From Pseudoalteromonas lipolytica (GTDB taxonomy: Bacteria; Pseudomonadota; Gammaproteobacteria; Enterobacterales; Alteromonadaceae), in assembly GCF_900116435.1 (NCBI RefSeq), contig NZ_FPAZ01000002.1:169558-233557 (forward strand): a DNA stretch of 64,000 nt, in the 5' to 3' direction. The notes beneath the pieces are model-generated. The model had not been told where the DNA came from. It ran no database searches and saw only the letters and a list, made by a program, of their open reading frames with translations. Shown here piece by piece: positions 18,025 through 26,915 of the stretch; position 1 is the first letter of the stretch; every line of letters begins with the position of its first letter. The position numbers were made by a program, and so were the translations under genes.

Positions 18025-19479
18025 TTATTGCTTCCAAAACGTACGCGTAAAAAGGGCAAAAACAGTAAAATATTCCAAACGACCCACAAGCATTGCGCTG
18101 GTTAATATCCAGGTTCCTGCGTCTGAAACTGGTGCAAAGTTAGCGCCTACTTCACCAAACCCCGGTCCGAGCACATTGACACATGCGGCGACTGCTGAAA
18201 ACGCACTCCAAAAATCCAGCCCAGTAAACATGAGTAATAATGTAAACAGCATGCTTGATCCTGCGGCAAAAGTCATAAATGCCATAACGGCATGAAGTAC
18301 ATCATCTTTTACAGGGCTGCCTTGGTACTTAATGGTGAATATAGCGCGGGGATGAAGAAGTTGTTTAAAGTTATTATTGAGCATTTTAACCACTAGAATA
18401 TTTCTGATGATTTTATTTCCGCCAGCCGTTGAGCCCGCGCATCCCCCTAAATAGCCGGTGATAATAAGTAAAAATCCGACAGCTTCGGGCCATTCAGTAA
18501 AGCTTGCTGCACCAAATCCGGTGCTGGTTATAAACGACACTATATGAAAAGTTGAAAAACTCAATGACTCAAAAAAAGAGGAGTAGGTATCGTGACTGTA
18601 TAAAATTACGCCCGACAACACTGCAAGGGTTGTAATGATGTATATAAAATAACGCGTTTCTTCATCAGCATAGTAACTACCGAGCGCTCGTTTGTGGACG
18701 ACTCTAAAGTGCAGTGCAAAATTAATAGCACCTGCAATCATAAATAAGTTGGCGACCCATAAAATTAAATGACTTTTGTAAAACCACATACTGGCATCGT
18801 GGGTCGAGAACCCTCCCGTTGAAACGGTTGTCAGTGCATGAGCCAGTGCATCGTAAAAAGTCATGCCTGCAAAATAGTAAGAAACAGTACACAACACGGT
18901 TATGCTTAAGTATACACTCCAAAGGTAATGCGCCGTGTTTGCAATACGAGGTGATAGCTTTTCATCTTTAATTGGCCCAGGTGTTTCGGCTTTTAAGAGC
19001 TTCATGCCACCTATATTTAGCATGGGTAAAATAGCCACCACGAAAATCACAATGCCGAGCCCTCCCATCCATTGTAAAAACTGGCGGTATAATAAAAACG
19101 TACGCGGCATATCATCTAAGCCCGACAGTATTGTGGCGCCGGTGGTGGTTAATGCGCTTATTGATTCAAACATGCCATCTGTAAAGCTCACTTTGGTGAC
19201 TAAAATGATTGGAATTGCCCCCAAAAAGCCTGCAATCACCCACGTGGCTGTCGCGTAAATCAGTGCATCCCTAAAGTTGGCCAGTGATGAATCAACATGC
19301 TGGGTTTTTAACAATATGACACTTGCTGTAAAAAGCATTATTGACGCAGGCAATAGGAATGACACGGATACATTATCTTTAAATAAAAATGCAGATAAAG
19401 CTGCAAATATCAATTGCACTATACTCATCCACAAAATAGGGAAAGCGAGTAATCGAAATGTGATTTTCCAATTGATCAT
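18025..19479 (-). CDS. trkH: Trk-type potassium uptake channel subunit TrkH
   Basis: 484-residue inner-membrane K+ translocation subunit. The Trk/Ktr/HKT fold has four P-loops with selectivity-filter glycines, visible as ALTTTGAT, TTVSTGGFSTHD, ITSTGFG and a last loop in VNVLGPGFGEVG. Between the third and fourth repeats the conserved GGCAGSTAGG segment is present. TrkH needs the cytosolic gating protein TrkA, which is not in the window. The gene is divergent from a KdpD-like kinase and KdpE-like regulator, with KdpE-type direct repeats in between, which suggests that this two-component pair controls trkH in place of a kdp operon. Confidence 0.93.
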   Translation of the reverse strand: MINWKITFRLLAFPILWMSIVQLIFAALSAFLFKDNVSVSFLLPASIMLFTASVILLKTQHVDSSLANFRDALIYATATWVIAGFLGAIPIILVTKVSFTDGMFESISALTTTGATILSGLDDMPRTFLLYRQFLQWMGGLGIVIFVVAILPMLNIGGMKLLKAETPGPIKDEKLSPRIANTAHYLWSVYLSITVLCTVSYYFAGMTFYDALAHALTTVSTGGFSTHDASMWFYKSHLILWVANLFMIAGAINFALHFRVVHKRALGSYYADEETRYFIYIITTLAVLSGVILYSHDTYSSFFESLSFSTFHIVSFITSTGFGAASFTEWPEAVGFLLIITGYLGGCAGSTAGGNKIIRNILVVKMLNNNFKQLLHPRAIFTIKYQGSPVKDDVLHAVMAFMTFAAGSSMLFTLLLMFTGLDFWSAFSAVAACVNVLGPGFGEVGANFAPVSDAGTWILTSAMLVGRLEYFTVFALFTRTFWKQ

Positions 19480-19559
19480 ACGTCTACTGATTTAATGAAC
19501 GGCTCTTAAATCAGCATGCTATTGAAATAGGCGTAGATGTCTTTAGAGAGAGTGAAAGC

Positions 19560-19576
19560 TTTATAAAGATTTTATG
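19560..19576. promoter_or_regulatory. KdpE-like direct repeat, box 1
   Basis: TTTATA, five bases, TTTATG. This has the same half-site and spacing as the E. coli KdpE site upstream of kdpFABC (TTTATA, five bases, TTTACA). Confidence 0.55.
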
Positions 19577-19591
19577 CCGAGATAAAAAAAC

Positions 19592-19608
19592 TTTATAAAA
19601 ACTTTATA
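19592..19608. promoter_or_regulatory. KdpE-like direct repeat, box 2
   Basis: TTTATA, five bases, TTTATA. It lies 32 bp (about three helical turns) from box 1, so both would face the same side of the helix between trkH and the kinase gene. Confidence 0.6.
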
Positions 19609-19665
19609 GTGACAAAAATAAAAACACTTTAATCTAATGACAATTCGTTAGATGAGCATAAACAG

Positions 19666-20970
19666 ATGATGCAGTCAGTATTCAAACCCCCGTTATTTAA
19701 GGCCATATTTTTAAGTGTATTGATGCCACTTGTGGTGGTGCTTGCTATTTTTCCGTTTAGAGAACTGTTTACAACCACTGATATTGTGATGTTACAGCTG
19801 TTGTGGGTGACGTGGGTGGCTGTTCGAAGTAATCGCCGTGTTGCAGCGCTGACAACCCTAGTGAGTGTAGCCTGCACCGACTGGTTTTATGTGGTGCCGT
19901 ACTTTACCTTTCATATTGAAAACATTGAATATGTGGTGACATTTGTGGTGATGCTTATTGTTGGCCTAGTGATAAGCCATTTAGCCGGTGAGCTCAATAC
20001 TAAAGTGCGCGATGTGCAAGAACACGCCAGCAATAGCCGACTGCTCTACGAGCTTGCGAAAAAATTAAATGAACTCGACAGTTTAGATGAGCAAAAGCAA
20101 TTATTTATAGCCGCGATGACGGCGCATTTAAAGGTTAAATGTGATTGGCAAGTGACGCAGACAAACAATGTTATGTATTTAAATGAGCAGCTGCCTGAAT
20201 TGGGGGGGATCGCGTTTGCAAAACCCTTGACGAGTGAGCAACAAGCGCTGGCAGATACAGCGTGCTCTTTATTGTATCAAGTTCACGAAAAAACGTTATT
20301 GCGTCAACAGTCTGCGGCCATTGCAGTACAAGCGGAACTTGAGCGGTCAAAGAATACCTTGCTGCGCAGTTTATCGCATGACTTGCGAACTCCTTTGGCA
20401 ACCATAATGGGGGCATCAAGTATGCTGGCTGATGAGGAGATTGAATTAAGTCGTGACGTGGTTAAAGAACAAGCCAGTAATATTTTTGAGCAAAGTAAAA
20501 TACTTAATCAGCATTTCGATAAGGTAATGGAGCTAAGCAAAGTCAATAAGTTAGGTGAGAATATTACATGGCAAAAACTCAACGTTTCGAGCCTCATTAG
20601 CGAAGCAAAAGCGCGTAGGCAACAGCAATTAAGCGACTTTAAATTAACCATTAATGCTGCACAAAATAGTGCCTGCTATGGTGATGAAACACTGCTAGAA
20701 ATTGCCTGTGCTAATATGCTCGAGAACGCAGCGCGTTATGGTGACGGAACGGCGGATATGCAATTTATTGAACGAGAAAATGAGTATCAACTCGTGCTAA
20801 TAAACTCGATTAATCGCAATAATGAAACCAGTCAAGACGAAGGCGTTGGTCTTGGCAGTATTATCTGCGATGTGGTTGCTAAGTGTCAGCAAGGTCAATT
20901 TGAGTTAACCCTTAATGAGCAAACAGGGCAGGCGAAAGCCCAGTTGATTTGGAGTAAACAGCATGGCTAA
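19666..20970 (+). CDS. KdpD-like membrane sensor histidine kinase (short form)
   Basis: 434-residue sensor kinase. Residues about 10-105 form four close-packed membrane helices of the DUF4118 (KdpD) type. The N-terminal KdpD nucleotide-binding and Usp domains are missing. A linker with a small GAF-like region leads to the HisKA domain with phospho-acceptor H238 (LSHDLRTPLAT). The ATPase domain has the N box NMLENAARYGDG near residue 345 and a G box DEGVGLGSII. KdpD senses low K+ or osmotic stress. The neighbours trkH and the regulator suggest control of K+ uptake. The stop overlaps the regulator start by eight bases, so the two are translationally coupled. Confidence 0.88.
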   Translation: MMQSVFKPPLFKAIFLSVLMPLVVVLAIFPFRELFTTTDIVMLQLLWVTWVAVRSNRRVAALTTLVSVACTDWFYVVPYFTFHIENIEYVVTFVVMLIVGLVISHLAGELNTKVRDVQEHASNSRLLYELAKKLNELDSLDEQKQLFIAAMTAHLKVKCDWQVTQTNNVMYLNEQLPELGGIAFAKPLTSEQQALADTACSLLYQVHEKTLLRQQSAAIAVQAELERSKNTLLRSLSHDLRTPLATIMGASSMLADEEIELSRDVVKEQASNIFEQSKILNQHFDKVMELSKVNKLGENITWQKLNVSSLISEAKARRQQQLSDFKLTINAAQNSACYGDETLLEIACANMLENAARYGDGTADMQFIERENEYQLVLINSINRNNETSQDEGVGLGSIICDVVAKCQQGQFELTLNEQTGQAKAQLIWSKQHG

Positions 20971-21631
20971 CATTTTAGTGTTAGAAGACTCACCTCCACT
21001 GCAAAGTTTTTTAAAAACGTTGCTTAAAGCCAGTGGCTATGATGTCAGCCTATGCGCAAAGGGCTTAGATGGCTTTGCACTGTTAAGTGAGCAACAGTTT
21101 GATTTAGTGCTACTTGATTTAGGCTTACTCGATATGGATGGACAAAATTGGTTGCTTGAGTTTAGGCAATGGAGTTTATTACCGGTACTGGTTTTATCTG
21201 CGCGTGATGGCGAAACAGAAAAAGTAACCGCACTGGATAATGGCGCAAACGATTACATAACGAAGCCCTTTAGTGCCAACGAACTTCTTGCCAGAATACG
21301 GGTTTTATTACGCGCCCAATCTTCGCCAAATATGACATTGCAATGTGGTGATATTCATATTGATCCCCACAAACATGTTGTTAAAAAAGACGGGCAGAGC
21401 ATCAAGTTAACTAAAAAAGAATACGCTATTTTACTGTTACTCTTTCAACAAAAAGATAAAGTATTAACGCATAACGCTATTTTATCTCAAGTATGGGGGG
21501 AGCAATATATAAATCGCCCTGAATACGTGCGTGTTCACATAGGCCAGTTAAGACAAAAACTCGAAGATAATGCAGCAAACCCTAAACACATACTTACCGA
21601 GCCCGCCGTGGGTTATCGGCTAGTTGATTAA
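20963..21631 (+). CDS. KdpE-like OmpR-family response regulator
   Basis: 222 residues. The receiver domain 1-115 has D9, phospho-acceptor D52 (LLDLGLLDMDG), a Thr/Ser position in VLSARDG and K101 (ITKPF). The C-terminal winged helix (about 125-222) shows KLTKKEYAILLLL and the recognition-helix region RVHIGQLRQKLE, followed by TEPAVGYRL, as in KdpE and OmpR. Phosphorylation by the overlapping kinase would promote binding at the TTTATA direct repeats 1.35 kb upstream, between this operon and trkH. Target and signal are inferred from context. Confidence 0.9.
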   Translation: MANILVLEDSPPLQSFLKTLLKASGYDVSLCAKGLDGFALLSEQQFDLVLLDLGLLDMDGQNWLLEFRQWSLLPVLVLSARDGETEKVTALDNGANDYITKPFSANELLARIRVLLRAQSSPNMTLQCGDIHIDPHKHVVKKDGQSIKLTKKEYAILLLLFQQKDKVLTHNAILSQVWGEQYINRPEYVRVHIGQLRQKLEDNAANPKHILTEPAVGYRLVD

Positions 21632-21711
21632 GTTTTATGTCTTTTTCGTTGGGCATACCCCATTTATTGACTACTCTTTTAATATTAAAAACAATAAATT
21701 GGGGTATTTGA

Positions 21712-22230
21712 TTGACGTCTAATTCAAAGGGCAGCAAAGGGCTTAATACGCTGTCTAATAAGCAGCTAGAGCGTATTATTGCAGAAATTGATCAAGCAAT
21801 TGAATGGCACCAATCTTGGTATAAGCAGTTACTACGCAGCCTAATCTCAAATGTCCCTGCCAATAAGCATGACCTTAGCGACAATGCGCATACTTTTTGC
21901 GAGTTTGGTCAGTGGTTTAATAAGTTACCAACCGACACTAAAAAGTTGCATCCTCATTTTTCTGAGATGGGCACTGCGCATCAAAAAATGCATCAAGGTG
22001 CTAAAGTGCTTTTGTCGTTAAATGAAGCTAAATCGGCTATTCCAGTGAGCTTACTCGATCAATTTCATGCTGATTTAGACACGCTCAGAGATTTATTTGA
22101 AGCGGTGAGCTATGAGTTTTCCGACGTTTTGCATACCCGTGATCCACTTACTGGGGCAACTGATCGCACCAACTTACTGAGTCACCTGCGCAAAGAGCAC
22201 GAACGCTGTAAGCGTCACTCGCAACGCTAA
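21712..22230 (+). pseudogene. N-terminal half of a DgcZ-like diguanylate cyclase (CZB domain), cut by an island
   Basis: Zinc-sensing CZB domain followed by only the first 20 or so residues of a GGDEF domain (DPLTGATDR, then LRKEHERCKRHSQR), ending at TAA. The zinc ligands H33, C63, H90 and H94 have exactly the spacing of E. coli DgcZ (H22, C52, H79, H83). The rest of the enzyme is missing: its last part lies 10.3 kb away at about 32520-32708, and the central section with the GG(D/E)EF site is gone. What remains could still be made as a soluble zinc-binding protein but cannot make c-di-GMP. TTG start with GGGG upstream. The break near 22224 marks the left edge of the island. Confidence 0.8.
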
Positions 22231-22587
22231 TTTTACTAGACCCACACGGGGATATGGTTGAAGAAATCGCTCGTTTCAAAGAGTTCTCAATAAGTAACTT
22301 TGTAAGCAGACTCGTGTATGTAGTTCCGTTACTTAAAAACTGATTTTCACCTAGTATTAATTCATTTTAAATTAATTCAGCTGACTCAGAGCAAGTGAAT
22401 TTAATGACTCAAGAATTAAAAGTTATTTTTAAAGTATTATTGCAATCTAAGGCAGGGACACCGCAAAGTTGAGCCTTCAGCAACCAAATGGAAGCTTTAT
22501 TAAGTCCATGTATTGCAACACTGCTGCGTAGAAATAAAAGCTCTTTTGCTGATTTACAGCGTTTTATAGATGATAACAACAACCATG
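22224..22587 (+). pseudogene. Fragment of a HerA/DUF87-type ATPase, decayed
   Basis: Read in one frame, this stretch gives LILLDPHGDMVEEIARFKEF, a Walker B-like DPHGD motif found in HerA/VirD4-type motor ATPases. Further on in the same frame it gives VNLMTQELKVIFKVLLQ and MEALLSPCIATLLRR, then FADLQRFIDDNN. At least three stop codons interrupt it, and both ends are missing. It starts right where the cyclase gene breaks off. In defence islands HerA-like ATPases partner SIR2 or nuclease proteins; no partner is left here. Family assignment is from motif memory and is moderate. Confidence 0.55.
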
Positions 22588-22932
22588 GAATACATAAATT
22601 ACAAGTAAGCTTTTGCCATCAATGACTACTTCTTGAACTGAGTTGTTAGTTAATAAGTTAGTGCTGACTTTTTGAGAGTTTGCGGTGTTAAATAAATCGG
22701 CTTTTACTTGGCCAATATCTTCGATACCGACAAGACTAAATTGGCCTTTTTTCTCTCTCAGGCCAAGAATAATTGTACCGCCATCAGTGTTAGCAAAAGC
22801 ACTATAGGTTTCCCACATATCTTTTGGGATAGCACCCTTACCATCTTTACCGCTAGCTTGTTTGCACTCTAGCTCAGATGACTCTCGTAATAGGGAAATA
22901 TCATCAAGCGTTTTAATTTCGAATTTTGCCAT
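22564..22932 (-). pseudogene. AlbA_2 (Schlafen-like) domain protein, C-terminally truncated
   Basis: The 122 residues cover an AlbA_2 domain: ELECKQA, then WETYSAFANTDGGTIILGLRE, VQEVVIDGKSLLVIYV. Full-length proteins of this type (RecG-like transcriptional regulators or Schlafen-like nucleases) are usually several hundred residues long. Here the frame leaves the family pattern after VIYV and ends in FHGCCYHL where it meets the decayed ATPase fragment coming from the other strand. ATG start with GGTGA upstream. A likely remnant of the island's left part; whether the stub is expressed is unknown. Confidence 0.65.
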
Positions 22933-23090
22933 TTTTCACCAGTTTTAGAGTAGAGTGAATTGTACATTCAAGAACTTAGTAATGTTATTAAATCATTTAT
23001 TTATTACTTTGACTAACAGACTCATTGTAACAATAATAGCATTAGGTCAAAATGTAAACATAATGGTAAGCATACAAGTTGGATGTGGCT

Positions 23091-23393
23091 ATGAGTACGA
23101 AGGATATTGATACAACAAGAAAATACACTAAACCTGCAAATCTATTTTTATGCTTTTCGTTGCTTATAGGGTTACAAGTTATGAAGCCCACATTGTTTAT
23201 GGAAGTGTATCGTTTTGCTTTTAATTTTGACCCTCACCTTTATAGCAATTGGGAACTTTACAAAATGGTTTGGTCGAAGATACAAGCGGGAGTAATGGCA
23301 GGTAAAGTAATTATGCCTTTATTGTTGGCTGAAGTAATTTGGATAATACTTCCTTTTGGTTTGTACCGACTTTTGACGTTTAATGAAAAGTGA
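23091..23393 (+). CDS. Hypothetical small membrane protein
   Basis: 100 residues with two predicted membrane helices (about residues 18-38 and 74-94) and a short loop containing NWELYKMVWSKIQAG. No family recognised. The ATG at 23091 has GGATG upstream; an in-frame TTG four codons earlier is less likely. It stands inside the island, between the AlbA_2 remnant and the exported Sel1/Rieske-like protein, and A+T content is high, as in the rest of the island. Confidence 0.6.
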   Translation: MSTKDIDTTRKYTKPANLFLCFSLLIGLQVMKPTLFMEVYRFAFNFDPHLYSNWELYKMVWSKIQAGVMAGKVIMPLLLAEVIWIILPFGLYRLLTFNEK

Positions 23394-23531
23394 AAAACAG
23401 CAAGTAGATCATAGATATTGCCTCACTTGAAACATGCTTATAAGGCACGTTCAGTAAAATATTGAGCAAAAAATGATTGGGGCTAGTAAGCCATTGCTGC
23501 GTCATTCAAAGGTGATTTAATAGGGAAATAA

Positions 23532-24758
23532 ATGAGACTTAAGTTAATTAATAAAAACGCTTTTTTGGCATTGTTATTTTCACTATTAAGTACGCCTCTC
23601 TTTGCGTTCTCTTCGTATTATGAAAGTGCTACGCACTATTTAGACTTAGCAAAGCTGCAAACCAATACCTCAACAAATAATCAATTTAAGAAAAATGAGT
23701 TATCGCAAAACACTTACTATGTGGCTGCCATACAGTATTTTCTTGAAGCGTGTATGAATAAAGATGAAAGGTCATGCGCACAGCTAAGCTATGCCATTAA
23801 AAATGGACTAGGCGTAAAACCAAATAAGCAGCTAGCTCTGAAGTGGCAAGATGAGCTTAATCGAAACACCACTAAAAGCACCTTACTTTACAAGCAAACT
23901 TTAACTTGGTTTAACTCTGCTAGGTCGCAACAGGTATCTTTAAACAAGATAGCGCAAGGCCAATGCGCTAGGGTTGATTGGCAGCGTACCTTGCTTGAAT
24001 CTGAGCCTGTTTTTGTGTGTAGACGTACAAAAGCACAACTTGAAGCATTGGCTTTACCAGCACTGCCAAATGGCATGTTATCACGTAAGCAAATAACGCC
24101 ACCAATGGCCGACGCTGAGCGGGCAAGTGAATTTATAGCAATGTCAGAGTTCACAAGTAAAAAGCTTGGTAGAAGTTTAAATCCGCAGTGGTTTGTTGTG
24201 TCGGGTTTAGAGCCAAGGTTTGGCTGTGCACTAACGGTCAGCTTCACACAAAATATTGCTTTTAAAAACCCTTGTCATGGAGATGAATGGAATAGTATGG
24301 GTTTGCCTTTAGCAAGCAAAATCAATAGTAGCCAGCCACAAACAACACAGCCTTTAAATATTCCACCCTATAGCATAAACGAACAGACACTTATTTTAGG
24401 CAAGCTACCTGATTCAAGCGAAATAGAATATCACTATTTATTGCCAGAGCCATTAATAACAGAGGAAATGAGTGTGGCAGAGCAACTCTCAGTAGCGGCA
24501 AGGTGGCAGCAATTCTCTTTAGTTGAAGCAATACTAAAAAAACATAGTTACGAGTCAATGAAAGGTGACCCAAAGCGCCCCGAAATACTAGTAAATGCAA
24601 TTAGCACACAATATCTACCGCTTATTGAGCTGCTTTTGCGAAGAGGTTTTCAACTTGATGAAAAAATTAAATATGGCGGAAGTGCAAATGAGGTTATTAA
24701 AATTATTAATAATCCAGCGATAAACGATCTAGTAAAAAGGCTCCAACAACCTCATTAA
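23532..24758 (+). CDS. Exported protein with Sel1-like, Rieske-like and ankyrin-like parts
   Basis: 408 residues. Signal peptide 1-25 (cut near LFAF). Residues about 60-110 resemble a Sel1 repeat (YYVAAIQYFLEACMNKDERS, SYAIKNGLGV). Residues about 215-265 match the Rieske pattern: WFVVSGLEPRFGCALT, later FKNPCHGDEWNSMGLPL. In Rieske proteins the two loops read CTHLGC and CPCHG; here the disulphide cysteines (C232, C248) and one histidine (H249) remain, but the other three cluster ligands are replaced by E, R and N. So a 2Fe-2S cluster is unlikely. The last 90 residues (LVEAILKKH, ALVNAIST-like, LIELLLRRGF) look like ankyrin repeats. Function unknown; probably periplasmic. Confidence 0.7.
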   Translation: MRLKLINKNAFLALLFSLLSTPLFAFSSYYESATHYLDLAKLQTNTSTNNQFKKNELSQNTYYVAAIQYFLEACMNKDERSCAQLSYAIKNGLGVKPNKQLALKWQDELNRNTTKSTLLYKQTLTWFNSARSQQVSLNKIAQGQCARVDWQRTLLESEPVFVCRRTKAQLEALALPALPNGMLSRKQITPPMADAERASEFIAMSEFTSKKLGRSLNPQWFVVSGLEPRFGCALTVSFTQNIAFKNPCHGDEWNSMGLPLASKINSSQPQTTQPLNIPPYSINEQTLILGKLPDSSEIEYHYLLPEPLITEEMSVAEQLSVAARWQQFSLVEAILKKHSYESMKGDPKRPEILVNAISTQYLPLIELLLRRGFQLDEKIKYGGSANEVIKIINNPAINDLVKRLQQPH

Positions 24759-25202
24759 GTGTTTAGCTGCTCTTCTATAGCGATGGCCTATCAATCAAAC
24801 AAAGCAATTCTACAAAGCTCTTTTAAAGGCTTTTTCTTTTTGTGATTGATTGTTGTAAAAGCCGCTTAAAACTTCAGTAATTAAAATTAATTATTGAAAA
24901 TATTTTTATTAATTGTTTTTCAATTTACAGTTTGTTTTGTCATAGGCTTTTTAATTCATGCTTGGAAGCCAATTTATTTAAAATTTAAAAGCTTATGAGT
25001 GAGATACTTCTTTCAACCGCCTTGTAACTAGTTTAAAAGAATGGTTTGCAGACTTATTAAATTTACTTAACCTTCGCCGTTATAGTGCAGCTTTGCTAGC
25101 AACATAGAGCAGCAAAAAGAACAAGCCGAGACAGAACTTTATCGTCAAAAGCATGAGGTTGAAGAGGATCTAAGACCATTCCGCATAAAGATTAAATCAA
25201 CT

Positions 25203-26386
25203 TTACCATTCCCGATTACACATCTTCATCACTCGCTCCGGTATTGAAATAAAGTGATTCCATGCTTTTGAAACTTCATCAACAATTTCGTCATAACCCG
25301 AAAACACTCTATTGGATAAACAGTGTTGTCGTATCCAGCTCCATACTTGCTCTATTGGGTTTAACTCTGGTGAATAAGGAGGGAGCTTTATTAGCGTGAG
25401 GTTGTTAAATTCTGCGGCTGTATCGTATGTGTGCCAGCCTGCGCCATCTATTATCACGACAGCATGTCTGCCAACTGGTGTAGCTTGTGATATCTGACTC
25501 AGGTGCTGCGTCATTGCTTCTTTATTGACGAATGGGCTTACTAGCGCTTCTGTTTGGCCTGTGGCAGGACATACCGCACCAAATAAATATCCATAGTCAA
25601 ACTGCTGTTGTTTTACTATCCGTGGCCGAGTGCCTGTTTCAGCCCAAATGCGCGTAGTCGGATTTTGCTGGCCAAATCGTGCTTCGTCCTGAAACCATAC
25701 GTCGATACGGTCAAGTGGAAGGTGTCCGGGTGTGTGAAGGATCGTTTCCAGTTGGAAGTTTTTTAAAAGCTTCTTGGCTTTTTAATGAGTGTTTAGGGTG
25801 TTTCGAACGGCTTGTGATCCAACTAAAGCCAAGCTGCTTGAGTATTTTATAAGTATGATTTAAGTGATAATGAACACCAAATTCAGTGCTAATGTAATGC
25901 ACAATGTCTTCACCGGTAAGCCGGCCACCTTGAAGTTCTGTGTTCGTGCGTTTTATAAATTCAGACAGTTGCTCAAGTTGTGACTGTTGCAATCTAGATG
26001 GACGCCCTTGTATAGGCTTATTGTCTAAGCCATACAGCCCCTGTTCTAGGTAATACCATTCCGCTTAATTAAGTGGTCTATTTTGAGGCAATAAAACCGC
26101 GTTGATAACAAGGCAAAAATTTAGTTATTTAGTTGTTCTAAATCAGAAATTTTTAACGTAGGTAGCGACTGGTTTAATCACTCAAAATGATTAAGTATTT
26201 TTGCGGAATGGTATAACTAGAAACCCATTTATTAACACTACTTCGTGCTATGTTAAGACGTTTTGCAATATCAGTTCTGCTATTCCCCTCATAAAATAAT
26301 GACACTGCGAGTAATCGTATGCGTTTTCGTGCATTTGGTTCTTTTCGTGAAAGCGCTAAAAGCTGTTCAGCTATGTTTTGGTTCAA
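25203..26386 (-). pseudogene. IS630-family transposase, interrupted
   Basis: N-terminal HTH (NARKRIRLLAVSLFYEGNSR, DIAKRLNIARSSVNKWV), a second winged-helix part (GEDIVHYISTEFGVHYHLN) and the DDE core are present: WFQDEARF, VVIIDGAGWH, and SPELNPIEQVW. Two lesions break it. The MITE sits between KWVSS and YLEQGLYGLDNKP, and removing it with one TA restores the frame exactly. Near 25751, an A tract has six A where the family sequence FKKNFQ needs eight, which shifts the frame before the first catalytic Asp. The start is a TTG at 26386. Confidence 0.85.
26053..26213. mobile_element. MITE with IS630-type ends, nested in the transposase gene
   Basis: 161 bp with ends ATACCATTCCGC / GCGGAATGGTA(T), the same inverted repeat as the surrounding IS630 element, and TA duplicated at 26051-26052 and 26214-26215. 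It has no coding capacity. Its left 44 bases occur again at 36921-36964. It was probably moved in trans by an IS630-family transposase. Confidence 0.82.
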
Positions 26387-26915
26387 TGTTATTAACCGGT
26401 GATTTTATATAGCCTATATTAGATCAGATATTTAAGCGGAATGGTATTAGAAGGCAAAAACGTCAAGCTGAGCAAGATATTGAACGCCAACGTCGAAAAG
26501 CCGAAGAAGCCATACGTAAAGAGCAAGAAAGTTTTAGGCGAGAACAAGAGAGGGCTCGTTCAAATCAAAACTCGAACCAGCAAAAAACACTCAACTCAAA
26601 ATGATGCTGGTCACTTAAATCCACAAAAATTTTCAGATGCCTGCGAAATACTAGGATTAGGGCAGGGATGTACTCTAAAAGAGTAGAAGTCAGCTTATAT
26701 GAAATTAATGAAACTTTATCATCCAGATAAAATAGCAAGGCTTGCAGGCTCTCTAAAGAGACAAGTTGAGCATGAAACCCAGCAAATCAATGCAGCATGG
26801 GATACGATCAAAAAGAAGTTAAAATGATCTTAAAATTAAAATTTTATGTTGATAAATCACTTGTGGTAAGGTTATGTATATAAAAACAACAATAATATGT
26901 GATTTAAAGGATTAA

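Larger units (their letters stand above)
25173..26447. mobile_element. IS630-family insertion sequence with a nested MITE
   Basis: Ends are a 12-bp inverted repeat with one mismatch (AGACCATTCCGC left, GCGGAATGGTAT right) flanked by TA on both sides (25171-25172 and 26448-26449), the target duplication of the IS630/Tc1 group. Without the nested 161-bp MITE and its TA the element is about 1.1 kb, normal for IS630. It lies inside the DnaJ-like pseudogene. The transposase is broken, so the element cannot move by itself. Confidence 0.85.
24894..26827 (+). pseudogene. DnaJ-domain membrane protein, broken by frameshifts, a nonsense codon and an IS
   Basis: Pieces in several frames add up to one gene. 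There is an N-terminal membrane helix (LLIVFQFTVCFVIGFLIHAW, 24897-24990). A helical segment SLKEWFADLLNLLNLRRYS follows, then a charged coiled coil (IEQQKEQAETELYRQ before the IS; KRQAEQDIERQRRKAEEAI after it). A C-terminal J-domain has FSDACEILGLGQGCTLKE, a TAG stop at 26684-26686, then SAYMKLMKLYHPDK with the HPD motif, ending at TGA 26825-26827. An IS630-family element sits at 25173-26447. J-domain proteins stimulate Hsp70 ATPase; this copy cannot be made whole. Confidence 0.75.

Noticed and set aside
22210..22215. AAGCGT shared by both island junctions as an attachment core
   Set aside because: Six bases recur by chance, and the junctions also involve a deletion of the cyclase centre.
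22224..22260. Continuation of the GGDEF domain (LILLD) in another frame after the cyclase stop
   Set aside because: The following residues read DPHGDMVEEIARF, a HerA-type Walker B pattern and not the LDxDxFK of GGDEF proteins, so the break is a junction and not a simple frameshift.
25740..25760. Programmed frameshift in the IS630 transposase A tract
   Set aside because: Six A with eight needed for the family sequence gives a lesion, and the MITE already disables the gene; no slippery-site stimulator is seen.
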